A stretch of DNA of 64,000 nt, taken from the NCBI GenBank assembly GCA_013397115.1, contig VWZW01001380.1, positions 914,154-978,153 on the forward strand. Direction: 5' to 3'. Origin of the DNA: Edolisoma coerulescens. Lineage: Eukaryota > Chordata > Aves > Passeriformes > Campephagidae. The notes below the pieces were generated by a model that was given only the letters and a program-made list of their open reading frames with translations, was not told the DNA's origin and made no database searches. The position numbers were made by a program, and so were the translations under genes. This document shows positions 50,390 to 61,744 of the stretch, one piece after another (within the stretch, counting starts at the first letter, position 1; every line of letters starts with the position of its first letter).

Positions 50390-52300
50390 AGGATCAGACA
50401 CCCACATGCACACTTGGTATCTAAACTGCATTCCCAGGCAGGGTCAGGCTGTACCTTTGGACAATTTTAACAGGGTAATGAATTCAAAGGTTTTCGCCAT
50501 TTTCTATGCAGTGACAAAATCACCAGATTGCTTGATGTCATAACAGATAATTTAACCAGCTCCCGATCAATCATTTGTAAAAGATTATATTCACTGGGAA
50601 TTTTAATGTGCTTGTCAGAGACCTCTGGTAATTTTACTATGCTGTCAAAAAGGTGTCTTGGATGGGAAACTGCTCAGGTAAAATTGCATTTGGCAAATGT
50701 ATTAAATCAGCGTTGCCAAGAAAACTTGGCACCATTGCATTCATAGTGGGGAAGGGGGGTTGTGGTCTCCTCCTGACAGCTCAACTCTCATGCTCCTTCC
50801 CTCCTCACAGTTTTCCCCTGCCCCAGCCTGGGTCCCTCCCCAGACCGCAGCCCTCCAAGGACAGCTCTTCGTGGCAGCTGCAGCTCTCCAGGATAAACCT
50901 GGTCCAGAACATGCTCTCCGTGGACCACCACTCACTCAGGGAATACCAGACTGCTGGATATTCCCAGAATGTACCTCTCAAGTCTTAAATAGAAAAATTG
51001 AAAAGGTATCTTTAGCTGCTGCTGAAAAGCAAAGTCCTTTATTTTCTGCCATCCTTCTCCACTACTCTGAGACAAGATTTTACAGCACACAGACCTAGTA
51101 GATTATGGTCTGAAGTAAATCCGACAAAAGAACAGTATGGAAGAGTACAAGGACAGCTTGCCAGGGCATTTATCTCTTCTACTTAAGCTTAGAAACACAG
51201 AATGAGTATATATATAGCCTCCCAAAAGGCTGAAAATAGTACTAGGCAATCCCAGTGGCTTGAGATGCTGCCTACAGAGAGTGAGCTCCTGTTCTGAAAT
51301 CATGGAGAGAAGGGAAAGGTGTTTTTTCTCACTGTGTTGGGATTCACTTGAGATTCTTTAATAAAGAACCCTGCAAGAATCTGGCTGTCTCATGTGCACT
51401 AGGTACAGGAATTGAAGGATGAAGCCACAGTACACAGCATTGCCTTAAACAAAAAGGTCTCAGAATGGTTCAGCACAGCGAGTGAAGACAGATCAGCAAG
51501 AACAGCGGGACCATTTCTGACAAATGGGAAGAAACCAGAAAAATGTATGTCCCCACTCTAGCATGGCTCCCTTTAATGTGTAGACATAGTTGAGGCAATT
51601 AGTATTTTAACAAAAATATGTTATAAATGGGATTACACACCTTGCATAGTAAATGATCTCAGTAAATACTATTTTTTATCTATGCAAAAAACATAACCTC
51701 AAGAATATGCACTTCATTATCTAGCTAGAAGTTCAGGCACTGTAGTTTTGCAGATATACTAGGAACAAATTGGATTAAATAAGAGAAATATTAAAATTTC
51801 GTGTTTGTTGAGTACATGGGAAGCTTTAATAACTCATATAAATTATTTTTAATCATGCTCTTAACCAGCATGGTCCACTGAATACGCAGAATTCCTCTCC
51901 TGGGCCCTATCCTCACTTCACTCCATAAATCACTTCTTGCCTCAGAGAAGATAAATACAGATCCACAAAATTATTTTGGGTACATAACCCCTTGGTTATC
52001 ATATCTGGGATTTGAAAAGAGATTGTGGATCACAAGTTTCTGAAATACAGAGAAATAGAGACATTCCTCTTTTATCTAAATATATTTCTAAAAAAAGTTA
52101 AGTATTTGTACTGTTATGAAGTGCAAACATGGCCTGCATCTTATTTTCTAGTTCAGCATGTCACTAAAAATAAATGGCCAAAAGTTCTTCCTTCTGAATT
52201 TGGAAACACTTTGTTGTATGTGATTTATATCAGCCCCCTCATTACAGAAAACCTCGTTACCATATGGCTGTGTGTATAAGAACAACTACAGAAATTCAGA
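50390..52300. other. Mixed stretch, no supported gene
   Basis: A GC-richer part at 50750-50960 begins after a strong acceptor-like pyrimidine tract (TCCTTCCCTCCTCACAG, ending at 50810), but no matching donor was found. At 51353-51400 the word AATAAAGAACCCTGCAAGAA resembles the poly-A signal region of an LTR; no flanking LTR was recognised. Confidence 0.4.
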
Positions 52301-52320
52301 ATTCTCAGTGTTTTCTTTAG

Positions 52321-52434
52321 ATGAGCTGCTGGGCTGTGGAAGGTGCTGGAGTGACAGCTCTGAGAAGTGAAGTCCTGTTCTGGACTGATACAGCACAGAG
52401 AATAACAATGGGATTTTGGTTTGCACCTTCTCAG
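52321..52434 (+). other. Exon-like segment, 114 nt
   Basis: CAGTGTTTTCTTTAG ends at 52320, the segment opens with ATG, and TCTCAG|GTATGT follows at 52429-52440. Length is a multiple of three, phase 0-0, and only one frame is open (38 codons). The peptide contains VLFWTDTAQRI, which resembles the YWTD word of LDL-receptor-type beta-propellers, but the residues after it do not continue that repeat. The resemblance is therefore weak. No sister exon was found nearby. Confidence 0.2.
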
Positions 52435-52439
52435 GTATG

Positions 52440-54290
52440 TTACTTATCTCAGATCCTGAGAAGGGCCCCTTTCACCATTACCCCTTTACCAGGACTGCTC
52501 CCAGTGCACCAGGCTGCTTCTCATTAGGAGCACTCTGAGAAACAGCATCAGCTCCATGCAGCCCAGAGCACACGTGGGGCTGACCCTCCCCTCTTCCCCA
52601 GCATTGTCACCAACGTATTTGGTAGGCTCACATTTTCTCTGATTGAAGGACAGAAATTAAAAATCTCTTCTAAAAGTTAAGATTATTAAAGAACTTGCAG
52701 CAAAAAATACCTGATCATTTAAGCACTTTGTACATTCACACTGTCTGCATAAGAGACAATGAGTTAAGTTCTTCACAGATGAGATTTTTTTGGTTATTTT
52801 TATGGTATGGGACATTTGGATTTGTTTTCCCCCTTAGAAATATAAGGTACCATTCCAGTGTTTGATACAATGTTTAGGGGAAAAAAATCCCTACCCCAAG
52901 TCACCTGTGTTTTGCTGCCCAATTGAAAAAGTATTAATTATGGAAGGAGAAAAAAAGGCTGGAACGGATACAAACAAGTTACACACAAATTTGTTGAACA
53001 GATTACTGTTCAAGAAAAATGCAGTTTTTACCTTAGAAAAACAATTCCAGTATTAAGAAAAACAGAATCTATATTTACTATAAAGGGAGGTTTATCAAGA
53101 TAAAGTAGGATCCAGTCTTAAAATTCTCATCTGATGGTAACCATCACACAAGAAATAAGCATGAAATATTTCTGCATATCTTCAATCTCCTAATTCAGAA
53201 GAGATAAGGGTGAAGAAGGCAAATAATTTCACACATTAGTGATGAAAGTAGATGAAAGGGAAACAAGAAGCAAGAGAAAAGGAGGCAGAAAAGTTAGGTT
53301 TTTTAAATCCAAAGTTAAATTTAAATTCTATCTATAGTCTGGGAGACATGAACACTGTGATTTTAAATTTATCATGTGAGGTGTCTACACACACTTTAAA
53401 ATCCTTTACTTAGAGACTTTTGAAGTGACATCTTTGAATTTGGATGGGCACGAACAAAACAGAAGTAAAGGTTTTCTGGGTGCCGTTTCATAACTGTAGG
53501 TAAAATTCATACTCCATGACTGCAAAACAAAGAGCAGGCAAAGATTGCTCTAGGAAATCTCAATGGGATTTTTAGTCATTCCTGTTGTGGAAAATGTACT
53601 GAATAATGGTATTTGATATACAGTGTCTCCTGCAAACTGACAGTGTTGGAATTTCCCTTCCTTAAAGCACGTATTTGATATCTGGGCTCCTTTTTTCCCC
53701 CTGTTCATTTCTATGTGTGTGGTTTTCCTTTTAACCCCCCACCCTTCTTTAATTTAAATAAAACTCTGGGAGAAAAAAAAGCAACAGAAGATCACAGGAT
53801 GTGAAGATGCCATTCTGGGAACTAGCAAGCAGTCTCAACAGTGAAAGAAGCCAAGTGATCTTTCAAGTGGGCTATTACTGTAGTTGTGGGAGCAGAATAA
53901 TGAAACTGAACAGAATAATTGGCCTAAATATCTGGTTAGAGGGCTGGTACAGAAAAAAGAGCATGAAAGGCTCTACTAAAACCACAGAAAGGTGGGTGTT
54001 CCTGCAATCAGCACAGAAAAAAAGCATTGGAGAAGTCTGTAAACTAAAGAAGAGGGGGAGGGGAACCATTGGAAAGAAATCCAAGCAGAGGAGGGGGAAG
54101 GGGGGAAAAATGCCCACTAAATCTGAAAGTCTAGAGGAAAAGAAAGCAGTTGATTGTATTTGCTGACATTCCAAGGATGGCAGTTGGGAAACAGCAATCA
54201 GAGCAGCAGCATCAGGAGGTACACACTGTAGGAGCAATATGGGTGGCTTCCGAGATATATATGGGGACAGTTTCATGTATTTTTAAAACA
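52440..54290. other. AT-rich stretch with G-rich tract
   Basis: Open frames at 53801-54166 (+) and 53875-54276 (-) overlap across a purine-rich tract and look compositional. No gene is supported. Confidence 0.5.
54054..54105 (+). other. G-rich tract with four G-runs (quadruplex potential)
   Basis: Runs of 5, 4, 5 and 6 G lie at 54054, 54060, 54093 and 54100. The 29-nt middle loop makes an intramolecular quadruplex weak at best. Confidence 0.35.
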
Positions 54291-54299
54291 AAGACACGA

Positions 54300-54303
<4 letters not shown>

Positions 54304-54335
<32 letters not shown>

Positions 54336-54339
54336 TATA
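54304..54339 (+). repeat. (TA)14 microsatellite
   Basis: Fourteen TA units to 54331, then an interrupted tail AATATATA. Confidence 0.95.
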
Positions 54340-54344
54340 AAAGA

Positions 54345-56650
54345 AGAACTTCAACTATCACTTCAAAGAGGAAAGAAACAACCATCCTCTCTTAACTGGT
54401 CATTTCCATCAGCTGAAGGCTTATCATATGACTTCTGAATAGAGAAGCAGTGAAGTCAGTAAACTCACGTTATGATCATCAACGTCAACACTTACATCAG
54501 AAAACATCTGTCGATGTAAGATCCAGCTTAACCATGCTCTATATCTGTGTATCAGAGATTCTTGCAGTGATTAGGGTGAAAGATTAGGGTACCAGCGTTT
54601 TCCACACCCTTACTATGAGCATCTGACAGTAATTCTGTAAGTGACCATAAACAGCCCAACCCCAAATGTATCCTATTTTCAGTTCTGATTACAGAAACAC
54701 AAAATGCAGCTGATATTCCTGTTAATGAATGATTATTAAAATGACCACATCAATAGATGAGAATTAGAATTACATCACACTTTCAAAAAACTGTGGTGAG
54801 GTATATTCTGTATAAATAGAATCCCCAATTTTAAGTGACAAAGCAGAAAATAAGTAGCTTTTCATTGTCTGGTTTGTATTAGAGTTTCATAAAATCAAGA
54901 TCCATTAGCAGGAATCCTAATACAAGGGGCATGAGAGAGCTAAGAACCTCAACACAGAGAAACATGTCCCTAAAAAAGAGGAAAACTAATGTACATTTCA
55001 AGCTTTTTCTAACTATCCAACAAAACTGGCTCATTTAAACTTCAAAATGTCCAGATGATATTTTGAACACCAATCCATATGTCAAGAGCTAAATAAAAGC
55101 AGCTAAAGGATAGTGATTAAAAAAGAAAAGTATGTGTTAGTATCATAAATATTGAGAAAGAAATATATTTCTAGGTAAATATGTAAAATATATATAGGAA
55201 GAGATAATATCTTTAGTAGACCAGCTGTTATGATTGGGAGCAAAAGACATATTTTGGGATGCAAAAGCCTTTGTGTAAAGCACACATATTTCTGAAGGCA
55301 TCTCAATTTTAAAAAATTGTTACACTAAAAGGTGTCACTGCTTCACTTATATCAATAGCTGATCACAGCTACAACAGTGCTCCTGGCACAAAACAGGAGT
55401 GCCCGAGCAGCTCAGAATAGACTGGTTAATACAGACTTGTTCTAAAGAGAAATAATTCCCAAGAAAAAGACATTGATATCAGAAGAAGAAAGAAATGATA
55501 TAGGAAAGAAGTTGAGATGTATTTTTACAAATATTCTTGGATCAGATTTATTTATTTTATTCAATTGCTGTTGGATACTGCATGTAAGTCCTGCACTCAT
55601 TTGGGCAGCCCTACCACCTTACATATATCCTTCATACTGTTATATTCCCAGCGTCCTGAAGAAACTACCACTTTCCCATTTCTCTCATTTTTTATGCAGA
55701 GAAATTATAAGAAAAAAAAAAAAGAGAAATCCCAGCACCATTAAAATGGCACAATTATCACTGAATTAGATTGATTAGGAGCTCCACCTGAGTGAGCTGA
55801 GGTCATACACAAATTCTGCACTACAGCAAAGGAATGTGTGTAGTTTTCCGAGTTCCCAGCGTACCCAGGAGTATCTGAGCTTATCTTCTTTTTCATATCT
55901 AATGCCACCCCTAAAAAGCTTTCTGGTAACCCCTTCACCCTAGGTACTTGGCTGAGAAGAAAAAAAAACTAACAGAACTGAGAAATAACCTACACTGTAG
56001 CTGCACTGACCCTGCCCATCCCACTGTCATGACTTCTCTTGTTAAGACATACTACTTCCCTCCCAGAACTGTTGAGGGTTTCAAATGATAAAGCAGTTTA
56101 GTAAAAGTAATTTCTTTTACTGGAACTGAAGGAGCTGGAGCTGGTGCTGTTTTGCTTCACGTTTCCAATGAAGCTAATTCATAGTCCATCTCATAAAAGT
56201 AAGTTAAAAGCATGGTATGAAATGTATAAAGTAACAAAAATAATTAATAGGTGTACATTCAGAATTCTGAGCAATGGCTCTTTGAACCCCTTTTTTTGTT
56301 TGAACTGCAAAGCTTCTTAAAAATTACTAATTCCCAGAAAAGTGAAACCTGGTGGTGCTAAGACTACACATCACTTTGACACCAGCTAACTTGGACTTAA
56401 TCTCAAAGTCTCCTGTTTACCTCTACAGGGTTTGCATTAGTGCCTCTATGCCCTTAGACAATGACAAAACCAGAAGCACAGGAAAGGTATTCTGTAGAAA
56501 GGTGGCAATCTTGAAAAGCTGATACTTCTGTAGATGCACAGTCTTTTTAGCCTTCTCTTTGTAACACAACTAAATACTATTGAAATTCCAAACATGCACA
56601 AATAATGCATTTTTAGATAGATCCTTCCCATGTGAGGTTACAATTTATCT
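54345..56650. other. AT-rich stretch, no gene seen
   Basis: Holds A12 (55712-55723). Two TTAGGG words at 54571 and 54584 look like chance. No gene or repeat family was recognised. Confidence 0.55.
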
Positions 56651-56655
56651 AACAG

Positions 56656-56765
56656 GTTTCCAGGCACGTGTACAATCATCTAGTCTGACCTCTTGCACTA
56701 CAAAATCTGCAGAATTTCAGCAAGTGGGAAGAATTCCTGGTTAAAATATAGCAAGGGCCATGCTT
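56656..56765 (-). mobile_element. Ancient CR1-family relic
   Basis: AATCATCTAGTCTGACCTCT (56674-56693) is the antisense 3' signature of older CR1 subfamilies shared with turtles and crocodiles (GATCATCTAGTCTGACCTCC); the next 70 bp keep the CAGAATTTC word. It is highly diverged. Confidence 0.6.
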
Positions 56766-56769
56766 CTGG

Positions 56770-57220
56770 GCTTAGTCATGAAATGAAATGAAATCAAATT
56801 GAGATGTATAGTGATAGACTACATCAGTGTTTGTATTTGTTTAAATTATTTCTTTGTGCTCCTACAAAAATACCGGGCAAAAATAAATCACGGACTGAGA
56901 GTGCTATTGCATTAATTCTTAGTTTGGAATTTACCAGCTCTTTATATAAGAGCAGTCCTGGAGAGTGGTCTGGAAAAACAAGAAAGTGTTTCATAGAGCT
57001 GTTATATAACTTTGTTGAACAGGATATTGTAAATAATTAATCCAAATGAAACACCTGGGGGATCTTTTGGCAGGAATTAAACATGAAAAGAAGAGTGATT
57101 GGCCTCTGTCTTGTTTTTTGGAAAAAAAAAACCAAACCCAAAGACCAACAGTGACTGCAGAATCTCAGAATTTTTGTAGGGCTTGTACTGATGCAAGTTC
57201 TAAAGATAAAGTATATTGTG
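56770..57220. other. AT-rich stretch, no gene seen
   Basis: Unique sequence between two CR1 pieces; an A10 run at 57121-57130. Confidence 0.5.
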
Positions 57221-57222
57221 TG

Positions 57223-57258
57223 TTAGAGGTCTTTTCCAACCTAAATGATTCTATGATA
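57223..57258 (+). mobile_element. CR1 LINE 3' tip
   Basis: AGAGGTCTTTTCCAACCTAA, then ATGATTCTATGAT, is the CR1 3' terminus in sense orientation. Only about 36 bp are recognisable, so it is either extremely 5'-truncated or the rest has decayed. Confidence 0.8.
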
Positions 57259-57261
57259 CAT

Positions 57262-59885
57262 AAAAAAGAAATTAGGGATAGTTATGTAATAGTTGTCTAG
57301 TACCTCTGGTAAAAGGACAGTTCATTATGGTATTTCAAACCAAGCAGATTTCAGTCTTTGCTTTGGAGATCCACAAATATGTGCCTGTGCCTCAAAACGA
57401 CTGTTTTAATAAATGATCACTTTGTCTCACTCAAAATTTTATTAAGGTTCAGTTCAAACCCAAGAACATCTCTGATAACTTAGTGCAACACAATAGGCTG
57501 GATCATAAAGGAGATGCTGAAATACTTTTTAAAAATTAATAAGGTTCTTCTTGGCTAAATCCAGTTATTGCATAAACCATCGCTTTGCATTCATCAGAAG
57601 TCAGTTCTCATTCACCATCACAAAACAGTTTTGTCTTCCTGAGCCTCCAGAAACTACTAAAAGTGAAAATAATCCTTGAAAACAAAAAAAGTGAGAACTT
57701 CCTCATGGGGCTTTTTTCAGGGTTAATTTAGTTTTGATTCCTTTATTACATAACTCCTGTAAAACTTTTACTGGCTAAGGAAATCATGTAGAAAATTGCT
57801 TTGAAAAGCCATAAGCCAGACTCATCTCTGGTCAAAGCTATCAGTTACCATCAGCTTGTTACCTGAGCAGGGAATCTGGCCCATGTTCCTGCTTCTCTTA
57901 ACATCCAACATTTCCTCATTCAGCAGCTTCACCAACATAACACCAGCAGAGCTGTTTCCACAGAGCATAGTCACTGTGGCAGTGACAGTCTCACCTCACA
58001 TCCAGACCCATTCCAGCAGCATTTATGCTTTTCCAGGGGTGGGAAGAGAGGGGGAGATCAGTACTTCAGCTGCAGACCCATGTAGATTATGTGTTGCTTT
58101 TTATTTTCTCAGGCCATAACATAAACAGCATTGGCAAAATGTTCCCTGGCTGTGAAATTATTGAAGCTTTAGAGCAGAAGGGTTTAAATATGTCCAAGGA
58201 ACATCAATGATCCATCCTCACCACAACTAAAATCCTGACAACTCCATTATTGCAAAGGTTCAGCTGTCAAGATACACACCAAGATGTAAGAAGAGGTTCT
58301 GGATGTTTTAATCTGCTGCACTCTCACTGCACAGGAATTTTCCTGTTTCAGAGCGGGGGGGGGGGGCGGATCTATTCTAAAAGTATTGGTAAACATTTAT
58401 TTTAAATATAGATAAAGATTGGGATTCCTGACAAAAACATGAACTTTGCTGGTTATTTCAAACATCTGTTAAAAATTGTCTCTCATTTTCAAAGCTCTTA
58501 ATTTACTTTTTTCCACTCATGTAATCAGTTGATCCCAAATTGTTCCTCCCACTTTCACAGAATCTTTAGGAATTCTTCTATGACTCAGATGCCTTCTCTG
58601 CACCTTCTTCCTTTTCAAGCTACGTGCTTGTATCTCTGCTTCACTGGCTCCATAATTACAAATCTGATCTGAAAATATTTCTTCTCTTTCCTAATATTTT
58701 TCTTAGCTTTCCTAGAAGATTATTTTGCTGACCATTATGCACAATTCTCTTTCCTGTTGTACTTAAACCTACTATGCTTGGAAATCCAGTATGTTAAAAA
58801 AAGCTATGAAGAACAGTGTGTGCTGTGCCTGCACAAATGGGATGTGTAAATTATGGGGATTGCTAACAAAAGAGTGAGATTACAGGGGAATCACTGGTAG
58901 TTATAGGGAAGCATTAAGGTACTTAAGACCCCCAGTCTCCACTAGACCCCAACAGGGTCTGTATTCCTAAAACTCTTTGGTGAGCTTTTGTTTTGTTTTA
59001 AATACTACAACTAGTAATAAACAAACAGCACTTCGTTATACTATAGTCTTACTCAAAATTCATCATTAAGGTTCAATAACTTGAAGTAAAATAGGGTTGC
59101 AAGAAAATATTCACAACAGAAATGTGAGTAATTTACACTAAAAATAAGTAGAAAGAACTGAAACTTCTGAATGTGCTGAAGTTCATAATTAATTAAAGAC
59201 AAAACCAGAAGATGCTCTCTGACCATATAGTAACACTGTTTTCTTATTTTCCCTTTTATCTTCCTTTCATAACATATTTGTGATGTTACTTTTACATAAA
59301 GGTAGTTTTAGTTTGTTGCTTTTTTTTTTTTTTTCTTTTAAAACTGCTCTGAGTGGTTTGAAGACATGAACTAACCATGCGTGGCACTTTAGATTTAAAA
59401 AAAAAATCAGAAAGCATAATTTCATAACTTTGTATGTACACAGTGAACATTTAGACACTAACTACAAGGGTATATACAATAACATATTCAATAACATTAT
59501 CTCTTCTAAATATAGAAGATCATCAAGAAATCTGCAGTCTCCTAGTAAACAATTTAGGTGCATTTTACTGTACTTATCTCTAGCCCTGTTCACGTTACCC
59601 TAAAAAATGTCTGTAACTTCTATTCATTTTCAGCTAAGACTCCAGTGCAAGGCTTTCACATAACACAAATTTTTTCTTTTCAAAGCCTCTATGGGAAACC
59701 TTAACCCCGACTGCACCTATGTTTCCATCTGGAGAGTGCCAAGTTTCAGGGATTTGGCAGACTTGCATACACAAGAGTTTATTAGCTCTGTAATTAATTT
59801 TATGTGCATGAAAGCATAAACGCATATTGGGTACACATTTCATCATCTGCTTCTTTCCTTTAATGAAGATTGTGATTCCAAAAGA
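57262..59885. other. AT-rich stretch, no gene seen
   Basis: Includes G12 (58355-58366) and T15 (59320-59334). Two overlapping + frames at 57856-58210 have no recognised domain. Confidence 0.55.
58355..58366 (+). repeat. Poly-G run (G12)
   Basis: Twelve consecutive G residues, framed as AGC-G12-CGG. Such runs are rare, prone to sequencing error and often mark assembly weak points. Confidence 0.9.
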
Positions 59886-59886
59886 T

Positions 59887-60005
59887 GAAGGAAGGAAGGA
59901 AGGAAGGAAGGAANTTTAATCATCCTGGAATGGAAGTAAGGAAGGAAGGAAGGAAGGAAGGAAGGAAGGAAGGAAGGAAGGAAAGGAAGGAAGGAAGGAA
60001 GGAAG
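59887..60005 (+). repeat. (GAAG)n microsatellite interrupted by unique sequence and an N
   Basis: GAAG/GGAA units run from about 59888 to 59913, then an undetermined base (59914), then about 23 bp of non-repeat sequence, then GAAG units again from 59938 to 60005 with one extra A at about 59982. The N is the only ambiguous base in the window and shows that the assembly was uncertain here; true array length is unknown. Confidence 0.95.
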
Positions 60006-60129
60006 AAAATTCTCTTTTCTGCTGACTCCCTGTAGTAGAGATTCAGACCAGTGGTTGAAGAGGTGCTGAAGAAAAATTAGCTGCTTGTCTCCATTTTGCA
60101 CAGTACTAAATATTGCATCAACATACACC

Positions 60130-60165
60130 ACTCAAAATACTCAAAATACTCCATATACTCAAAAT
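60130..60165 (+). repeat. 9-bp tandem repeat, 4 copies
   Basis: ACTCAAAAT at 60130, 60139 and 60157, with the third unit (60148) changed to ACTCCATAT. Exact 9-bp spacing. Confidence 0.9.
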
Positions 60166-60169
60166 TTCA

Positions 60170-61630
60170 TCTCTGAAATAAAAAAGTACAAATGCTTATA
60201 ACCTCTGCTGCTTCTGATGCTTTCCCACTACGGGAAGACTGATGGTGAGGGTATCTGGTGTTTGAACTCATTAGTAATGTGAATAAGAACCAGCATCTCA
60301 TATCATTAATCATATGATGGGGAAACCCTTTTCAAGAGAAGTGGGTAACTGGCAGTATTCTAAAGAAAAATAATCATCATCATCACAATTCCTGGTTAGA
60401 GATTAATAACCAAGGAGGAAAACATAAAACATTTCATAAGTTTTGGAGGTGCTCTACTGTCACTGTTCAGGTTTTTGATTCCACTTGCCAAACATTGTTT
60501 GATTAAGGGCTGAGATTTTTTGATAGTCTCTTTCATTCTCTTTCTCAGAATGACAGGGATTAATTCTATCAGAATTGTTCTGCATTTCCAGCAACAGTGA
60601 GAACCATGCAAATAGTGTGAGTTACGACTTCACCTACTAACAAATGCAGCCAGTAACAAAATGAGATGCTAAATTGGAGACTGAAAATTTCCATTATTTT
60701 ATCCAGTTCTAAGTCATGTTCCAAAGCAGACTGGAGCTGCTGCAGACTTGCTCCTTTCAACTCAAGATCCTTTTTATAGAATTTTTTCAATTTGTCAATG
60801 CCGTGCATTATTGCCACGTACTAAGTTTGCAGGTCCATGCTTAAAACTGTTGTGTTCCTATCAGCTCATTCCAAGCACAGTCACTCATCTGATTTTATAC
60901 TGCATCCCGTTATATCTCTACAAAGTATTTTAGTTTACGGCAGCTAATGATGCTTCCTCTTCACTGAGCTCCAAATATATTGCGGAGGTGTATTCTAAGT
61001 CATTACAATATTAGCAAACACATTGAAGATAAAAACGCATTTGTATTTCCCAAATTCAGATTGCATCTGAAAATAATAAGAATTTGGAAATGAATGCAAG
61101 TGTTTTGATAATCTAATCTAGAAATTTCACCACCTGTTAGTCCCAAACAAAATTTTGCAAAGCACCTTTTGTTCATTTGCCCATCCCCTGTTTTGCACTC
61201 TGGTATTGTCAGATTGTTGTGAGACATCTGTAAAAATTATCTGCAGTGTCTCTATTGCCATAATGCAGACAATCCAGCAGGTCTCTTCATGAACTGCAGA
61301 AGCAAAAACAAGCACCTCTCCATGCTGCACACCAGAGTGCATTTTTGCGTGTTTGATAAGGCTTTCAGTAGAGTTGCAGTGAGAGGTATTTCCAGCCGCC
61401 ATTTGATGGACAGTCTGATTGTGGTTGGTTGCCCTAAAACATAATCTGAAATAGAGGTTTAGACCATGGCATATTTTTAACTTCCTGACATACACAGCAC
61501 AGTCTGCTGTTGAGGAATTTTCCTCTCGCCAAAGTGATGAGCAGACAAGGCACCACTAATGCTACTCACGCTTTGCTCAGTGGGAGGTAGTGCAAAAGCA
61601 GCGCAGCAGCAAATATTGTATTAATAACGT
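60170..61630. other. Stretch with several minus-strand open frames; possible decayed retrocopy
   Basis: On the minus strand, consecutive open frames at 61127-61495 (122 codons), 60569-60817 (82) and 60396-60611 (71), plus a short open piece near 60945-61000, carry soluble-protein-like composition; for example DKLKKFYKKDLELKG sits in the second. The frames are in different phases with stops between them. That is what a broken processed pseudogene would look like, but I recognise no parent gene, and each piece alone is within chance. Confidence 0.15.
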
Positions 61631-61663
61631 GATGCTCCTTCTCCTCTCCCTCTCCCATCTCAG

Positions 61664-61741
61664 GTTCAGAGCTGGAAAATGATAACAGACAGGACAGACT
61701 ACCTTCTTCTTCAAGCAGAAGTAGTGAAGAGAAATCATTTG
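61664..61741 (+). CDS. Candidate internal exon, 78 nt, symmetric phase 1
   Basis: This is the best exon-like structure in the window. The acceptor is a long pyrimidine tract (61635-61660, almost unbroken C/T) ending in CATCTCAG at 61663, with a TTAATAAC branch-like word about 40 nt upstream. The donor is CATTTG|GTAAGTGA (61736-61749), a full consensus. Length is 78 nt. In the phase-1 frame the peptide runs SELENDNRQDRLPSSSSRSS followed by EEKSF: charged, serine-rich and low in hydrophobics, typical of a disordered linker or cytoplasmic tail. A second frame is open but less protein-like; the third stops early. A phase 1-1 exon divisible by three could be skipped without breaking the frame, suggesting a cassette exon. 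I do not recognise the gene, and no partner exon lies inside the window. Confidence 0.38.
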
Positions 61742-61744
61742 GTA

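Noticed and set aside
51330..51400. AATAAAGAACCCTGCAAGAA as part of a retroviral LTR
   Set aside because: No TG...CA ends, target-site duplication or retroviral coding sequence nearby; the resemblance is one short word.
54571..54590. Two TTAGGG words as interstitial telomere repeat
   Set aside because: Only two copies, 13 bp apart and out of register; within chance.
59916..60131. Minus frame with a Leu-Pro-Ser-Phe repeat
   Set aside because: It is the translation of the GAAG microsatellite.
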